A stretch of 59,573 bases of DNA from Bacteroidales bacterium (GTDB lineage: Bacteria > Bacteroidota > Bacteroidia > Bacteroidales > WCHB1-69): the NCBI GenBank assembly GCA_017618435.1, contig JAFZUH010000199.1, positions 1-59,573 of the forward strand. Direction: 5' to 3'. A model generated the notes under the pieces. That model did no database searches. It was not told the origin of the DNA and saw nothing but the letters and a program-made list of their open reading frames with translations. Below, piece by piece: positions 18,563 through 27,383 of the stretch; the first letter of the stretch is position 1, and each line of letters starts with the position of its first letter. The position numbers were made by a program, and so were the translations under genes.

Positions 18563-19287
18563 GAATACAAGCCGCCGTTAATATTGATACATTCTCCCGT
18601 TATATACGATGCTTCTTTTGACACCAAGAAATTCACAAGTGATGCCACCTCTTCGGGCTCTCCGAAACGGGCCATGGGAATCATCTGCTTGAGCGACATT
18701 TCATCCAGGCCTTCCACCATATCGGTACGGATAAAGCCGGGGGCAACCGCATTCACTGTAATTTTCTTTTTGGCAAGCTCTTGCGCCAACGATTTGGTGG
18801 CAGCTATCAATCCGCCTTTGGATGCAGCATAATTGGTTTGTCCTGCCACTCCTTTTAATCCGGACAATGAGGCTATATTCACTATACGCCCGTTCCTGTG
18901 ACGCACCATTTGGGGAATCAGCAAACGGGTAAGATAAAAAAAAGACAATAAATTATTTTGTATCACCCGCTCAAAATCGCTTACATCCATCAAGGCCATC
19001 AGTTCATCACTGCGTATGCCGGCATTGTTAACCAATACGGATATATAATCGTCGGGATGTAACTGCTGCCAATTGTCTATGGCTGCCATACACGCATTGT
19101 TGTCCGCAACATTGAATTTGAGCAATTCGGCAACACCTCCGTCCTGAGTGATGAGAGATAATGTTTTTTGTGCTTCCCGGTCATTAGCATGATAATTGAC
19201 AATAACTTTAAAACCATTGCGTGCAAGCAAAACCGCTATTGCTCTTCCGATTCCTCTGCTTCCGCCCGTCACTAATGCATATTCCAT
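18559..19287 (-). CDS. fabG: 3-oxoacyl-ACP reductase (FabG-like SDR)
   Basis: A 242-residue short-chain dehydrogenase: NADP-binding TGGSRGIGRA, NNAG motif (VNNAGIR), catalytic Ser in NIASLSG and YAASKGG (Tyr-x-x-x-Lys), and the C-terminal TGECININGGLYS typical of FabG. It reduces beta-ketoacyl thioesters during fatty-acid or polyene elongation. A start at 19287 (MEYALVTGG) fits the family; a longer frame exists upstream but crosses the promoter. No ketosynthase, ACP or dehydratase is nearby, so the elongation partner lies elsewhere. Confidence 0.9.
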   Translation of the reverse strand: MEYALVTGGSRGIGRAIAVLLARNGFKVIVNYHANDREAQKTLSLITQDGGVAELLKFNVADNNACMAAIDNWQQLHPDDYISVLVNNAGIRSDELMALMDVSDFERVIQNNLLSFFYLTRLLIPQMVRHRNGRIVNIASLSGLKGVAGQTNYAASKGGLIAATKSLAQELAKKKITVNAVAPGFIRTDMVEGLDEMSLKQMIPMARFGEPEEVASLVNFLVSKEASYITGECININGGLYS

Positions 19288-19332
19288 AAAACACTTATTT
19301 ATTCTACAATTAACATCTATATATAATGGGTG

Positions 19333-19340
19333 CAAAATTA
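19333..19340 (-). promoter_or_regulatory. -7 element for the fabG-MMPL operon
   Basis: Minus-strand TAATTTTG matches TAnnTTTG, 46 bases before the fabG start. The rest of the gap to dnaJ (19288-19582) holds no gene I can support and no clear terminator. Confidence 0.5.
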
Positions 19341-19582
19341 GTATTTTTTGCCTATTATTCTTCATTTTTTACATTTTTTTATGCTCACTTGGAAAAAAAA
19401 CGGTGGAAACGGACAAAACAACAAATATCATCACCTTGCCGTTCTTACAAAAAACACAAATAAGAGGCTGTAAAAACAATAATCACAAAAACAAGTTTGG
19501 CCGGATATTCCATTAGGAAAACTGACCGACAATAACCGGACAAGAGGGCTTGGGGGTATAATTTTCTTCAGGCCTTCTTTGA

Positions 19583-20737
19583 TTACTCAAAGAATTTTCT
19601 TACTTTTTGGAAAAAGCTGTTCTGTTTGGGTTGTTCCACTTTGAAAGTATCCGATTTCATCATCTGTTCTATCATCGCTTTTTCCTCTTTGGTAATACGC
19701 TTAGGCACCACCACATTGATGCTGACTATCAAATCGCCGCGTCCATAGCCCTGCAAGTTGGGAATACCTTTTCCGTTAAGACGCAACAAAGTGGAAGGCT
19801 GTGTGCCGGGAGCTATTTTTACTTTGGCCTTTCCTTCCAACAAAGGAATTTCCACACTATCACCCAACACCGCTTGCGGGAAAGAGATATTGAATTCGGT
19901 ATAAATATTATCTCCGTCACGTTCAAAAACAGGATGTTTTTCTTCTTCTATGAGTATCAGCAAATCTCCGGCTTCACCGTTACCTATGGCATTGCCTTTG
20001 CCTCTCATGCTCAACTGCATGCCGTCGGATACGCCTGCCGGTATTTTTATGGTAATAACATCCTCACCTTTTATTACGCCATTGCCTCCGCATTTGGGAC
20101 ATTTGTCCACTATCACTTTACCTTCTCCGTGACATTGCGGACATTCTGTCTGCACTTGCATGGCTCCGAAAAACGACTGTTGAATTTTGGTAACCACTCC
20201 CGAACCATGACAATGGCTGCAAGTAGTTATACCGCGGCTATCTTTGGCACCTGTTCCGTGACAAGTATCACATACTATGCTTTTTTGAACTTTTATATTC
20301 TTTTCTACCCCTTTGGCTATATCTTCCAGCGTGAGTTTTACTTTTATACGGATATTGGAACCTTTACGGACACGTCTTCCTCCGCTGCCACGCGATGAAA
20401 AACTGCCGAAACCGAATCCTTCGAATATAGAACCCATGTGAGCAAACAAATCCTCCATATTCATATTTTGGAAGCCGCTGAAACCGCTGGCGCTCATGCC
20501 GGCATGACCATATTTATCATAGCGGGCACGTTTGTCTGCATTGCTCAACACTTCATAAGCTTCCGCCGCCTCTTTAAACTTTTCCTCAGCCTCTTTTGCG
20601 GCAGCTTCTCCCACTTCTTCCACCCTGTTTTTATCAGGATGATATTGTAATGCTTTTTGTCTGTACGCCTTTTTGATCTCTTGTTCGGTAGCTGTTTTGC
20701 TTACCCCCAACACTTCGTAATAATCTCTTTTTTCCAT
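19583..20737 (-). CDS. dnaJ: Chaperone DnaJ
   Basis: A 384-residue type I J protein: J domain with YHPDKN, Gly/Phe-rich segment (FSGFQNMN ... FGSFSSRGSGG), four zinc-finger repeats (CDTCHGTG, CSHCHGSG, CPQCHGEG, CPKCGGNG) and the C-terminal substrate-binding domains. It stimulates DnaK ATPase and delivers clients. The ATG is 3 bases after the true end of the grpE frame, so grpE-dnaJ form one operon. Confidence 0.97.
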   Translation of the reverse strand: MEKRDYYEVLGVSKTATEQEIKKAYRQKALQYHPDKNRVEEVGEAAAKEAEEKFKEAAEAYEVLSNADKRARYDKYGHAGMSASGFSGFQNMNMEDLFAHMGSIFEGFGFGSFSSRGSGGRRVRKGSNIRIKVKLTLEDIAKGVEKNIKVQKSIVCDTCHGTGAKDSRGITTCSHCHGSGVVTKIQQSFFGAMQVQTECPQCHGEGKVIVDKCPKCGGNGVIKGEDVITIKIPAGVSDGMQLSMRGKGNAIGNGEAGDLLILIEEEKHPVFERDGDNIYTEFNISFPQAVLGDSVEIPLLEGKAKVKIAPGTQPSTLLRLNGKGIPNLQGYGRGDLIVSINVVVPKRITKEEKAMIEQMMKSDTFKVEQPKQNSFFQKVRKFFE

Positions 20738-20740
20738 CTT

Positions 20741-21400
20741 TTATTGATATATAACAACCTTGGCAAAACGTATTACCTTATCATTCAACTTATATCCTTT
20801 TTCCACCACATCCAATATTTTTCCTTTTTCACTATCAGACGGAGCGGGCACCATGCTCACCGCCTCATGCAAATCGGTGGTGAATTCCTGATTTTCAGTA
20901 TCTATTACCGTTACTCATTTTTGTTTGAGCATGGTTAACAATTTTTGCAATATCAACGCTTCGCCTTCAATAACGGTGGCTAACTGTGCATCTTCTTTTT
21001 GATTGTACACGGCAGCTCTTTCCATATCGTCTATGACGGGTAATATGCTTTTTACCAACGATTCCGATGCACTGTTAATAATATCCAGTTTTTCTTTTTG
21101 CGTGCGTTTGCGATAATTGTCAAATTCCGAATACACCCGCAAATATTTATCTTGCAAGTCCTGCTTTTCCGCTTGCAATTTCTCCAAAGCCTGCTGCAAC
21201 TCTTCAATTTTTTTGGCATGTTTGTCCTTACGTCCCAATATGCCTTTTTTGGCAGTCGGCTCTTCATTTTTGTCAGTCTTTGTCACCTTTTCAGTGTCGG
21301 ATATGGTATCCGATGCTTCAAGATTTTCACCCGACATGTTTACTTTTTCAGCTTTATCCTGATTTTCAATATCTTTCTCTGTATGCTTAGTATCTTCCAT
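20741..21400 (-). pseudogene. grpE: grpE interrupted by one in-frame TGA (nucleotide-exchange factor)
   Basis: The frame from ATG 21400 (MEDTKHTEKD) reads a normal GrpE: acidic N-terminus, long coiled coil (about 55-110), then YDNYRKRT-like FDNYRKRTQKEK. At codon 162 (bases 20915-20917) there is TGA directly after LTMLKQK. The same frame continues for 57 residues with a perfect GrpE beta-domain (TENQEF, LHEAVS, GKILDVVEKGY, NDKVIRFAKVV) and ends at TAA 20741. Family members usually have Gly at this position, so GGA to TGA is the simplest change. The truncated product would lose the DnaK-binding beta-domain. It may be a nonsense mutation, a sequencing or assembly error, or read-through. Confidence 0.85.
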
Positions 21401-21490
21401 TATCAATATTTTTTATTGCTCTTATATATCGCAAATTACTTGCCAATTATTATTTTCTGCCATTTTGACACTTTTATATTTATTCGGCTG

Positions 21491-21522
21491 ATAAAAAAAA
21501 AGTGCGAATAAATTCGCACTTT
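21491..21522 (-). terminator. Terminator of the infC-rpmI-rplT operon
   Basis: GTGCGAA-TAAA-TTCGCAC stem with an uninterrupted run of T on the minus strand; a shorter T stretch on the other side. It lies about 50 bases after rplT. Confidence 0.85.
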
Positions 21523-21568
21523 TATATCTGTTTTAAACCGTTAACGACTCAAAAAACGCTTGACAGAT

Positions 21569-21916
21569 TTATTTTTGCACTAAATCCACAATTGCTTTAA
21601 ATGCCTCAGGATTATTTGCTGCTAAATCGGCGAGAGCTTTACGGTTAAGCTCTATGCCTTTTTTGTGTAACTCACCCATGAACACAGAGTAAGACAATCC
21701 ATATTGACGAACACCTGCATTGATACGGGTGATCCATAAACTCCTGAAGTTACGTTTTTTCTGCTTTCTGTCTCTGTAAGCATATTGTTGACCTTTTTCC
21801 CAAGTATTTTTGGCAACGGTCCAAACATTTTTACGTCTTCCGAAGTATCCCCTTGTCAAACGGAGAATTTTCTTTCTACGAGCTCTTGATGCTACGTGAT
21901 TAACTGATCTTGGCAT
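21569..21916 (-). CDS. rplT: 50S ribosomal protein L20
   Basis: A 115-residue basic protein beginning MPRSVNHVASRARRKKILR with the conserved GYFGRRKNVWTVAKN segment and the C-terminal globular domain (SYSVFMGELHKKGIELNRKALADLA). It assembles early on 23S rRNA and in many bacteria represses its own operon. It follows rpmI by 81 bases. Confidence 0.98.
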   Translation of the reverse strand: MPRSVNHVASRARRKKILRLTRGYFGRRKNVWTVAKNTWEKGQQYAYRDRKQKKRNFRSLWITRINAGVRQYGLSYSVFMGELHKKGIELNRKALADLAANNPEAFKAIVDLVQK

Positions 21917-21997
21917 ATTATTTTCCTTTCTTTTTTTACGTCAGCGTCGATTATCGAACTTTTTACAGGCTGACCATAAATTAACAACTTTTTTTAA

Positions 21998-22192
21998 CTA
22001 ACAATTAAGCATCGATTTTACAGCATTCACATTCGAACTGTCTATTACTGTATCGTAACGCAGATTACGTTTACGTTTGGTTGATTTTTTAGTCAAAATG
22101 TGACTTTTGTAAGCATGATGTCTTTTAATTTTACCTGTTCCGGTAAATGTAAATCTCTTTTTTGCTGCTGCTTTTGTTTTTACTTTTGGCAT
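21998..22192 (-). CDS. rpmI: 50S ribosomal protein L35
   Basis: A 64-residue very basic protein: MPKVKTKAAAKKRF, then HHAYKSHILTKKSTKRKRNLR. Standard length. It lies between infC and rplT, the usual infC-rpmI-rplT order. Confidence 0.97.
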   Translation of the reverse strand: MPKVKTKAAAKKRFTFTGTGKIKRHHAYKSHILTKKSTKRKRNLRYDTVIDSSNVNAVKSMLNC

Positions 22193-22238
22193 TCTTGCAT
22201 AAATTTTAAATGTTAATATATTGATCTAAAACAGATTC

Positions 22239-22802
22239 TTATTTTTTAGGAGAAAGCACTATTATCATGCGCTTGCCTTCCAATCGGGGCTCTTGGTCCA
22301 ATTTACCATAATCCTGACAGGCTTCCGCAAAATTTTTCAGCATCTCCTCCCCCTGACTTTTATACATAATGGTACGCCCTTTAAAAAACACATCCACTCT
22401 AACTTTGTTACCATCCTGTAAAAATCCTATAGCATGCTTTACTTTGAAATTAAAATCGTGATCATCGGTGTTCGGCCCTAACCGAATCTCCTTCATCACC
22501 ACCTTGGCCGCTTTGGATCTTATCTCTTTTTGCTTCTTTTTGAGTTCGTACAGATACTTCTGATAATTCATCACCTTGCATACCGGCGGATTAGACTGCG
22601 CGGATATCTCCACCAAATCCAAATCCATGCGCTGTGCTATGCTTAAAGCTTCCCTGATGGAAACTATTTTCGGCTGGATACCTTCTCCCACCAATCTGAC
22701 TACTTGAGCATCTATTTCTTCATTTACTTTGTGAGCATCCTCCTTGGAGTCTGCTGACGGCCGTTTGCCATTTTCCGGACGAGTACTGATTGTTGCTATA
22801 AT
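22239..22802 (-). CDS. infC: Translation initiation factor IF-3, non-AUG start
   Basis: The IF-3 body is complete (VRLVGEGIQPKIVS, VEISAQSNPPVCKVMNYQKYLYELKKKQKE, then the C-domain ending EGKRMIIVLSPKK). No ATG occurs in the N-terminal part. An AGGAG at 22808-22812 is followed, 5 bases on, by ATT at 22802-22800 and then ATA. ATT at 22802 gives 188 residues. Rare start codons (AUU, AUC, AUA) are the known basis of infC autoregulation, because IF-3 itself rejects them. IF-3 binds the 30S subunit and checks start-codon pairing. Confidence 0.9.
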   Translation of the reverse strand: MIATISTRPENGKRPSADSKEDAHKVNEEIDAQVVRLVGEGIQPKIVSIREALSIAQRMDLDLVEISAQSNPPVCKVMNYQKYLYELKKKQKEIRSKAAKVVMKEIRLGPNTDDHDFNFKVKHAIGFLQDGNKVRVDVFFKGRTIMYKSQGEEMLKNFAEACQDYGKLDQEPRLEGKRMIIVLSPKK

Positions 22803-22845
22803 TATATCTCCTATTATTATGTTTATTATTGCTTTAATTAGTCTG

Positions 22846-22853
22846 CAAAAGTA
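22846..22853 (-). promoter_or_regulatory. -7 element for infC operon
   Basis: Minus-strand TACTTTTG matches TAnnTTTG, about 43 bases before the ATT start, leaving a leader that carries AGGAG. Confidence 0.5.
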
Positions 22854-23092
22854 TTAAAAAAAACAATATTAATAACCTTAGCCAAAAAATTTTTTTTGCC
22901 TTTCTTGACGCTGCATAAACAATTGTCTATCAAACATATACAAACATATCGAAAAACCAACAGGCAAAAAACGGAGGCAAAAACGCTATTTTAACAGGTT
23001 TTATAATTACATAAATTTCAGCAAATTCTACTTTTCGTCCAGAATCTGATTTTTTTCATTCCTGCCTTTGACGGTATTTTACAAAAATATTG

Positions 23093-23100
23093 TATATTTG
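23093..23100 (+). promoter_or_regulatory. -7 element giving a nearly leaderless DUF58 transcript
   Basis: TATATTTG ends 5 bases before ATG 23106. A TTTG lies about 22 bases upstream (-33 element). Transcription should begin at or next to the start codon. Confidence 0.55.
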
Positions 23101-23105
23101 TACTT

Positions 23106-24038
23106 ATGGATCAAAAAATTGACATCAAACAATTTTGTCCTTTCAACAATCTGGAATTTATTGCCAATCAGTTAGTTGAAGGATTCATCACAGGGTTACA
23201 CCAAAGTCCTTTCCATGGATTTTCGGTAGAATTTGCCGAATACAGGCCTTACAACACGGGAGAATCCACCAAAAACATCGATTGGAAATTATACGGAAAG
23301 ACCGATAAATTCTTTGTCAAAGAATATGAGGAGGAAACCAATTTAAGATGTCAGTTGGTGTTGGATTGTTCATCTTCCATGTATTTTCCTCCCGCTCCCG
23401 CCCCCACGCTGGAGCATCCCAACAAAATCTATTTTTCAGCCTATGCGGCTGCCGCCTTGATACAACTATTCCGCCGTCAGCGAGATGCGGCGGGATTATC
23501 GTTATTTGCAGAACAGCTGCTATTGCACACTCCCGCCAAATCGGGAACTGTTCACCACAAGATGATGTATGCCGAATTGGAAAAACTATTGCAGTATCCG
23601 CCTGCAGGACAAAAGCAAAACACCAATATAGCCGCTTGCCTGCACGAAATTGCAGAACGTCTGCCGCGCAGATCACTGGTGATTATTTTTACCGACGGAC
23701 TGGATTTTGAACACAAAGAAGATTTTTATCTGTCCCTGCAACATCTGCGTCACAATAAACATAGCGTTGTCATATTTCACGTATATGACCGGCATTTGGA
23801 AATGGACTTTGATTTCAGCAACCGCCCCTACCGTTTTATTGATATGGAAACAGCACAAGAAATCAAAATCAATGCGGCAGAACTTAAAAACACCTATCAA
23901 AAAAGTATGCGGCAGTTTCGTGACGAATTAAAAACCCACTGCGGACAATACCAAATTGACTTGGTTGAAACCGATATCAACGCCGGTTTTCACCAAATAT
24001 TGATCAATTATTTGCTTAAACGAAAAAAGTTATATTAA
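23106..24038 (+). CDS. DUF58 / vWA-like protein
   Basis: A 310-residue protein. The N-terminal half has the DUF58 signature (GFSVEFAEYRPYNTGESTKNIDWKLYGKTDKFFVKEYEEETN), followed by a vWA fold with a MIDAS-like DCSSSM and a second acidic FTDGLDF. DUF58 proteins usually sit beside MoxR AAA+ ATPases and batA-type genes and are thought to be chaperone partners for envelope complexes; no moxR is in the window. The S46 peptidase follows after 14 bases. Confidence 0.85.
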   Translation: MDQKIDIKQFCPFNNLEFIANQLVEGFITGLHQSPFHGFSVEFAEYRPYNTGESTKNIDWKLYGKTDKFFVKEYEEETNLRCQLVLDCSSSMYFPPAPAPTLEHPNKIYFSAYAAAALIQLFRRQRDAAGLSLFAEQLLLHTPAKSGTVHHKMMYAELEKLLQYPPAGQKQNTNIAACLHEIAERLPRRSLVIIFTDGLDFEHKEDFYLSLQHLRHNKHSVVIFHVYDRHLEMDFDFSNRPYRFIDMETAQEIKINAAELKNTYQKSMRQFRDELKTHCGQYQIDLVETDINAGFHQILINYLLKRKKLY

Positions 24039-24052
24039 TAAAATCAACATTC

Positions 24053-26173
24053 ATGAAGAGATTATTTTTATTTATCACAACCATTATCATTTTCATTATC
24101 CCTTCGCAAGCCGATGAGGGCATGTGGCTGCCCTATCTTTTACAACTCAATGAAAAAGACATGCAGGCCAACGGCATGAAAATATCCGCCGAGGATATCT
24201 ACAGCATCAACCATGGCAGTTTGAAAGATGCGGTGGTGCTATTCGGCAGCGGATGCACGGGAGAAATAGTATCCGACCAGGGTCTTTTGCTCACCAACCA
24301 TCACTGCGGTTACGGACGCATTCAGGCACACAGCACCTTGGAGCACGATTACCTCACCAACGGCTTTTGGGCGATGAATAAAAATGAGGAATTGCCTAAT
24401 CCGGGCTTTACGGTTACACTGCTGGTATCGATGAAAGACGTTACCCGTGAAGTGCTTGAAGGCGTAAAAGACAATATGAGCGAATCGGAACGCCAAAGCA
24501 TCATCAACAAAAATATTAACAAAATAAAAGAAACAGCTGTAATTGGGACACATTATCAAGCACGCATCACCCCTATTTACAATAACAATCAATACCTGCT
24601 GTTTATCAATGAAGTGTTTACCGACATCCGATTGGTAGGAGCTCCGCCTTCCAACATAGGCAAATTCGGCGGCGACACCGACAACTGGATGTGGCCCCGC
24701 CACACCGGAGATTTTTCGGTGTTCCGCATTTACACAGGAAAAGACGGCAAACCCGCCCCCTATAGCAAAGACAATATTCCTTATCGTCCCAAACGCCATT
24801 TGAAAATATCACTCAAAGATATCAACGAAGGGGATTTTACCTTTGTATTCGGATACCCCGGCAGCACACAACAATTTATTCCCTCTTATGCCGTAGAATT
24901 AATCAAAGACCAAACCGACCCCATAGCCATAGACTTACGCACCAAACGCCTGGATATCATCAAACGATATATCAACAACGACCGGCTCACCCGCATTCAA
25001 TATGCCTCCAAAGCGGCAGGTATTTCCAACGGATGGAAAAAATGGATAGGCGAACTTCAGGGACTGGACAGACTCAATACCGTAAAAAACAAACAAAATA
25101 TTGAAGCCCAGTTTCTCACATGGATACAAAACGACCCTTCCAGACAACAAAAATACGGCACCCTGCTTGACCAATATAAAAATTTATATGCCCAATTGCA
25201 ACCCGTTGCCAAAGAAAACAGCTATTTTATGGAAGCTTTCTACAGTATAGAAATAGTCGAGTTTATGTGGAAATTGAAAAGTTTGCTCACCCTCAACCCC
25301 AACACACCGGATGCAGACAAAGAAAGAATACTCAAAAACGCCGCCAACAACATCAAATCCTTTTTCAAAGACTATAACAGCAAATTGGACAAAGAAATAT
25401 TTATCCTGCTTGCCAATGAATATTTTCAACATTCACAATATACCCGTAATAAAATAGACGTTGAAAAAACAGCCGACCGCATATTCAGCCGGTCATTGTT
25501 TTTACAGCAAGAAAAACTGGAACAACTGGTAGCCTCGGGCAATGTAAAAGCCCTGCAAAAACTGAACAACGATGTATTGGTAAAATTTGCCATGCCTTAT
25601 TTTGACCTGTATATCGACTCCGTGTCGCCGCAATATCAAGCCTTGAACAAACAAATCACTTCTCTCAACCGTATATGGACACAAGCCCTTATGGAAATGC
25701 AACCCGACAAACAATTTTATCCCGATGCCAACCTGACATTAAGGGTGGCATACGGAAAAGTGGCAGGATTTGAACCTCAAGACGGCGTCAAATACAAACA
25801 CTATACCACCATAGAAGGTATTATGCAAAAAGAAAATCCCGATATATACGACTATGTGGTGGAACCCCGTCTAAAAGAATTGTACAACAACAAAGACTAC
25901 GGACGCTATGCCAACTCCAAAGGGGAAATGCCTGTGGCATTTATTGCCACCAACCATACTACGGGAGGCAATTCGGGAAGTCCCGTTCTCAACGCCTACG
26001 GTGAATTGATAGGTTTGAATTTCGACCGTTGCTGGGAAGGCACCATGAGCGATATACAATACGATCCCCAAGTGTGCCGCAATATCACGCTGGATATCAG
26101 ATATTGTCTGTTTATCATCGATAAATTTGCAGGAGCCGGTCATCTTATTGAAGAAATGGATATCGTCAACTGA
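24053..26173 (+). CDS. S46 dipeptidyl-peptidase, DPP11-like
   Basis: A 706-residue exported serine peptidase (signal peptide 1-20). His is in TNHHCGYG (about 83) and the nucleophile Ser in GGNSGSP (about 643). The segment GLNFDRCWEG has Arg where DPP7 has Gly; in Porphyromonas DPP11 this Arg sets preference for Asp or Glu at P1. It removes dipeptides from peptide N-termini in the periplasm, feeding peptide-fermenting Bacteroidales. Length fits the family. Specificity is inferred from one residue. Confidence 0.9.
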   Translation: MKRLFLFITTIIIFIIPSQADEGMWLPYLLQLNEKDMQANGMKISAEDIYSINHGSLKDAVVLFGSGCTGEIVSDQGLLLTNHHCGYGRIQAHSTLEHDYLTNGFWAMNKNEELPNPGFTVTLLVSMKDVTREVLEGVKDNMSESERQSIINKNINKIKETAVIGTHYQARITPIYNNNQYLLFINEVFTDIRLVGAPPSNIGKFGGDTDNWMWPRHTGDFSVFRIYTGKDGKPAPYSKDNIPYRPKRHLKISLKDINEGDFTFVFGYPGSTQQFIPSYAVELIKDQTDPIAIDLRTKRLDIIKRYINNDRLTRIQYASKAAGISNGWKKWIGELQGLDRLNTVKNKQNIEAQFLTWIQNDPSRQQKYGTLLDQYKNLYAQLQPVAKENSYFMEAFYSIEIVEFMWKLKSLLTLNPNTPDADKERILKNAANNIKSFFKDYNSKLDKEIFILLANEYFQHSQYTRNKIDVEKTADRIFSRSLFLQQEKLEQLVASGNVKALQKLNNDVLVKFAMPYFDLYIDSVSPQYQALNKQITSLNRIWTQALMEMQPDKQFYPDANLTLRVAYGKVAGFEPQDGVKYKHYTTIEGIMQKENPDIYDYVVEPRLKELYNNKDYGRYANSKGEMPVAFIATNHTTGGNSGSPVLNAYGELIGLNFDRCWEGTMSDIQYDPQVCRNITLDIRYCLFIIDKFAGAGHLIEEMDIVN

Positions 26174-26199
26174 AACGGTTCCCGCTGACAGCATACACT

Positions 26200-26229
26200 A
26201 AAGGCTTCCCGCTATAGCGGGAAGCCTTT
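26200..26229. terminator. Bidirectional terminator between the S46 gene and rimM
   Basis: A perfect 13-bp stem (AAAGGCTTCCCGC / GCGGGAAGCCTTT) with loop TATA, flanked by short T-rich ends. It separates two convergent genes. Confidence 0.85.
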
Positions 26230-26257
26230 GTTTATATTCAACACTCTCCAACAAAAA

Positions 26258-26785
26258 TCAACTGTCGGACAAATACAAATCCACCAGACCTTCCGGAGCA
26301 TCCACCTCCATGACACCCTCTTTTCTATTTACATTTATTATATAAGGGTCCACTACGGGCAAGAGTATCTCCTTTTCCCCCTGATGAATTTTAATGATAG
26401 CCTGTGCAGGATAATCCAAAATTTCCGCTATGGTGCCCAAATACCCCGAATGCACGTCTTTAACTTTAAAACCTATCACTTCGTGATAATAAAATTTGTT
26501 CCCCGTTAACGGTGGCAGCATGCTGACAGGCTGATATAACTCCACCCCCACATAGTCATCTGCATTATCATTGGTGATATCGGCGAATTTTACTATTATT
26601 TGATTGGGATTTTTTACTTTTATATTCTCTACAAAAAAAGGAATCAGTTCCCCTTCTAAATTGAAGTAAACTGATTCCATGTGATGATATTTGCCGGGTT
26701 CATCGCTGTCAATAAATAACATCAACTCCCCTGCTAATCCAAAACGTTTGGTAATTTTACCCAAAAAGAAAAATTTGTCAAACAT
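26258..26785 (-). CDS. rimM: Ribosome maturation factor RimM
   Basis: A 175-residue protein: N-terminal RimM domain (FFLGKITKRFGLAGELML) and C-terminal PRC-barrel (YYHEVIGFKVKDVHSGYLGTIAEI, LLPVVDPYIINVN). It binds the 30S head protein S19 and helps 16S processing. It lies 16 bases after rpsP on the same strand. Confidence 0.93.
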   Translation of the reverse strand: MFDKFFFLGKITKRFGLAGELMLFIDSDEPGKYHHMESVYFNLEGELIPFFVENIKVKNPNQIIVKFADITNDNADDYVGVELYQPVSMLPPLTGNKFYYHEVIGFKVKDVHSGYLGTIAEILDYPAQAIIKIHQGEKEILLPVVDPYIINVNRKEGVMEVDAPEGLVDLYLSDS

Positions 26786-26801
26786 TTTGACCGATGAAGT
26801 G

Positions 26802-27383
26802 TTATGCTTCTACCGGAGTTTCTGCTGCATCTTCAGCGGCTGGAGCTTCTTCGGCTGCAGGAGCGTTTTCGGCTGCTGCAACGGCTTCTTCTTCAGCTTT
26901 CTTTGCGGCTTCGGCTGCTGCCAAGGCAGCACGTTTTTCATTCAAAGCAGCGGCTTTGGCTTCTTTTATCTTGGTCTCTGCTTCCAAACGTTTTTTGTTT
27001 TCTTCTCTGATTGCATTGGTTAAAGACAACTTCTCTTCATTCAATTTATGAGATTTCTCTTCTTTCCATGCAGCCAATTTGGCATCTGCCTGCTCTTGGG
27101 AAAAAGCACCTTTTTGAACACCGCCTGCAAGGTGTTTCTTCAAATAGATACCTTCTCTTTTCAAAATCATTCTGGCAGTATCGGTAGGCTGTGCTCCGCA
27201 CATTACCCAATGATAGGCTCTTTCTTCGTTTAACACGATGGAAGCCGGGTGTGTAAGCGGATTGTAAGTACCTAATTTTTCAATAAAACGACCATTCCGA
27301 GGTGCTCGACCATCCGCAACAACTACATGATAAAAAGGCTGACCTTTTTTTCCACGTCTTTGCAATCTAATTTTTACTGGCAT
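26802..27383 (-). CDS. rpsP: 30S ribosomal protein S16 with long Ala/Glu-rich tail
   Basis: The first 85 or so residues are S16 (MPVKIRLQRRGKKGQPFYHVVVADGRAPRNGRFIEKLGTYNPLT). A further 105-residue tail is rich in Lys, Glu and Ala and ends in repeated AEEAPAAEDAAE-like sequence, as in many Bacteroidota S16 proteins. I chose ATG 27383 (193 residues); the frame extends upstream but without S16 sequence. rimM follows. Confidence 0.95.
   Translation of the reverse strand: MPVKIRLQRRGKKGQPFYHVVVADGRAPRNGRFIEKLGTYNPLTHPASIVLNEERAYHWVMCGAQPTDTARMILKREGIYLKKHLAGGVQKGAFSQEQADAKLAAWKEEKSHKLNEEKLSLTNAIREENKKRLEAETKIKEAKAAALNEKRAALAAAEAAKKAEEEAVAAAENAPAAEEAPAAEDAAETPVEA

Larger units (their letters stand above)
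22803..23105. other. Divergent promoter region between infC and the DUF58 gene
   Basis: About 300 bases without a gene, rich in A and T. It holds the infC ribosome-binding site and -7 element on the left and the DUF58 -7 element on the right. I see no further RNA gene or repeat. Confidence 0.6.

Noticed and set aside
26802..27051. Several plus-strand Ala/Leu/Phe-rich frames
   Set aside because: They mirror the Ala/Glu-rich tail of S16.
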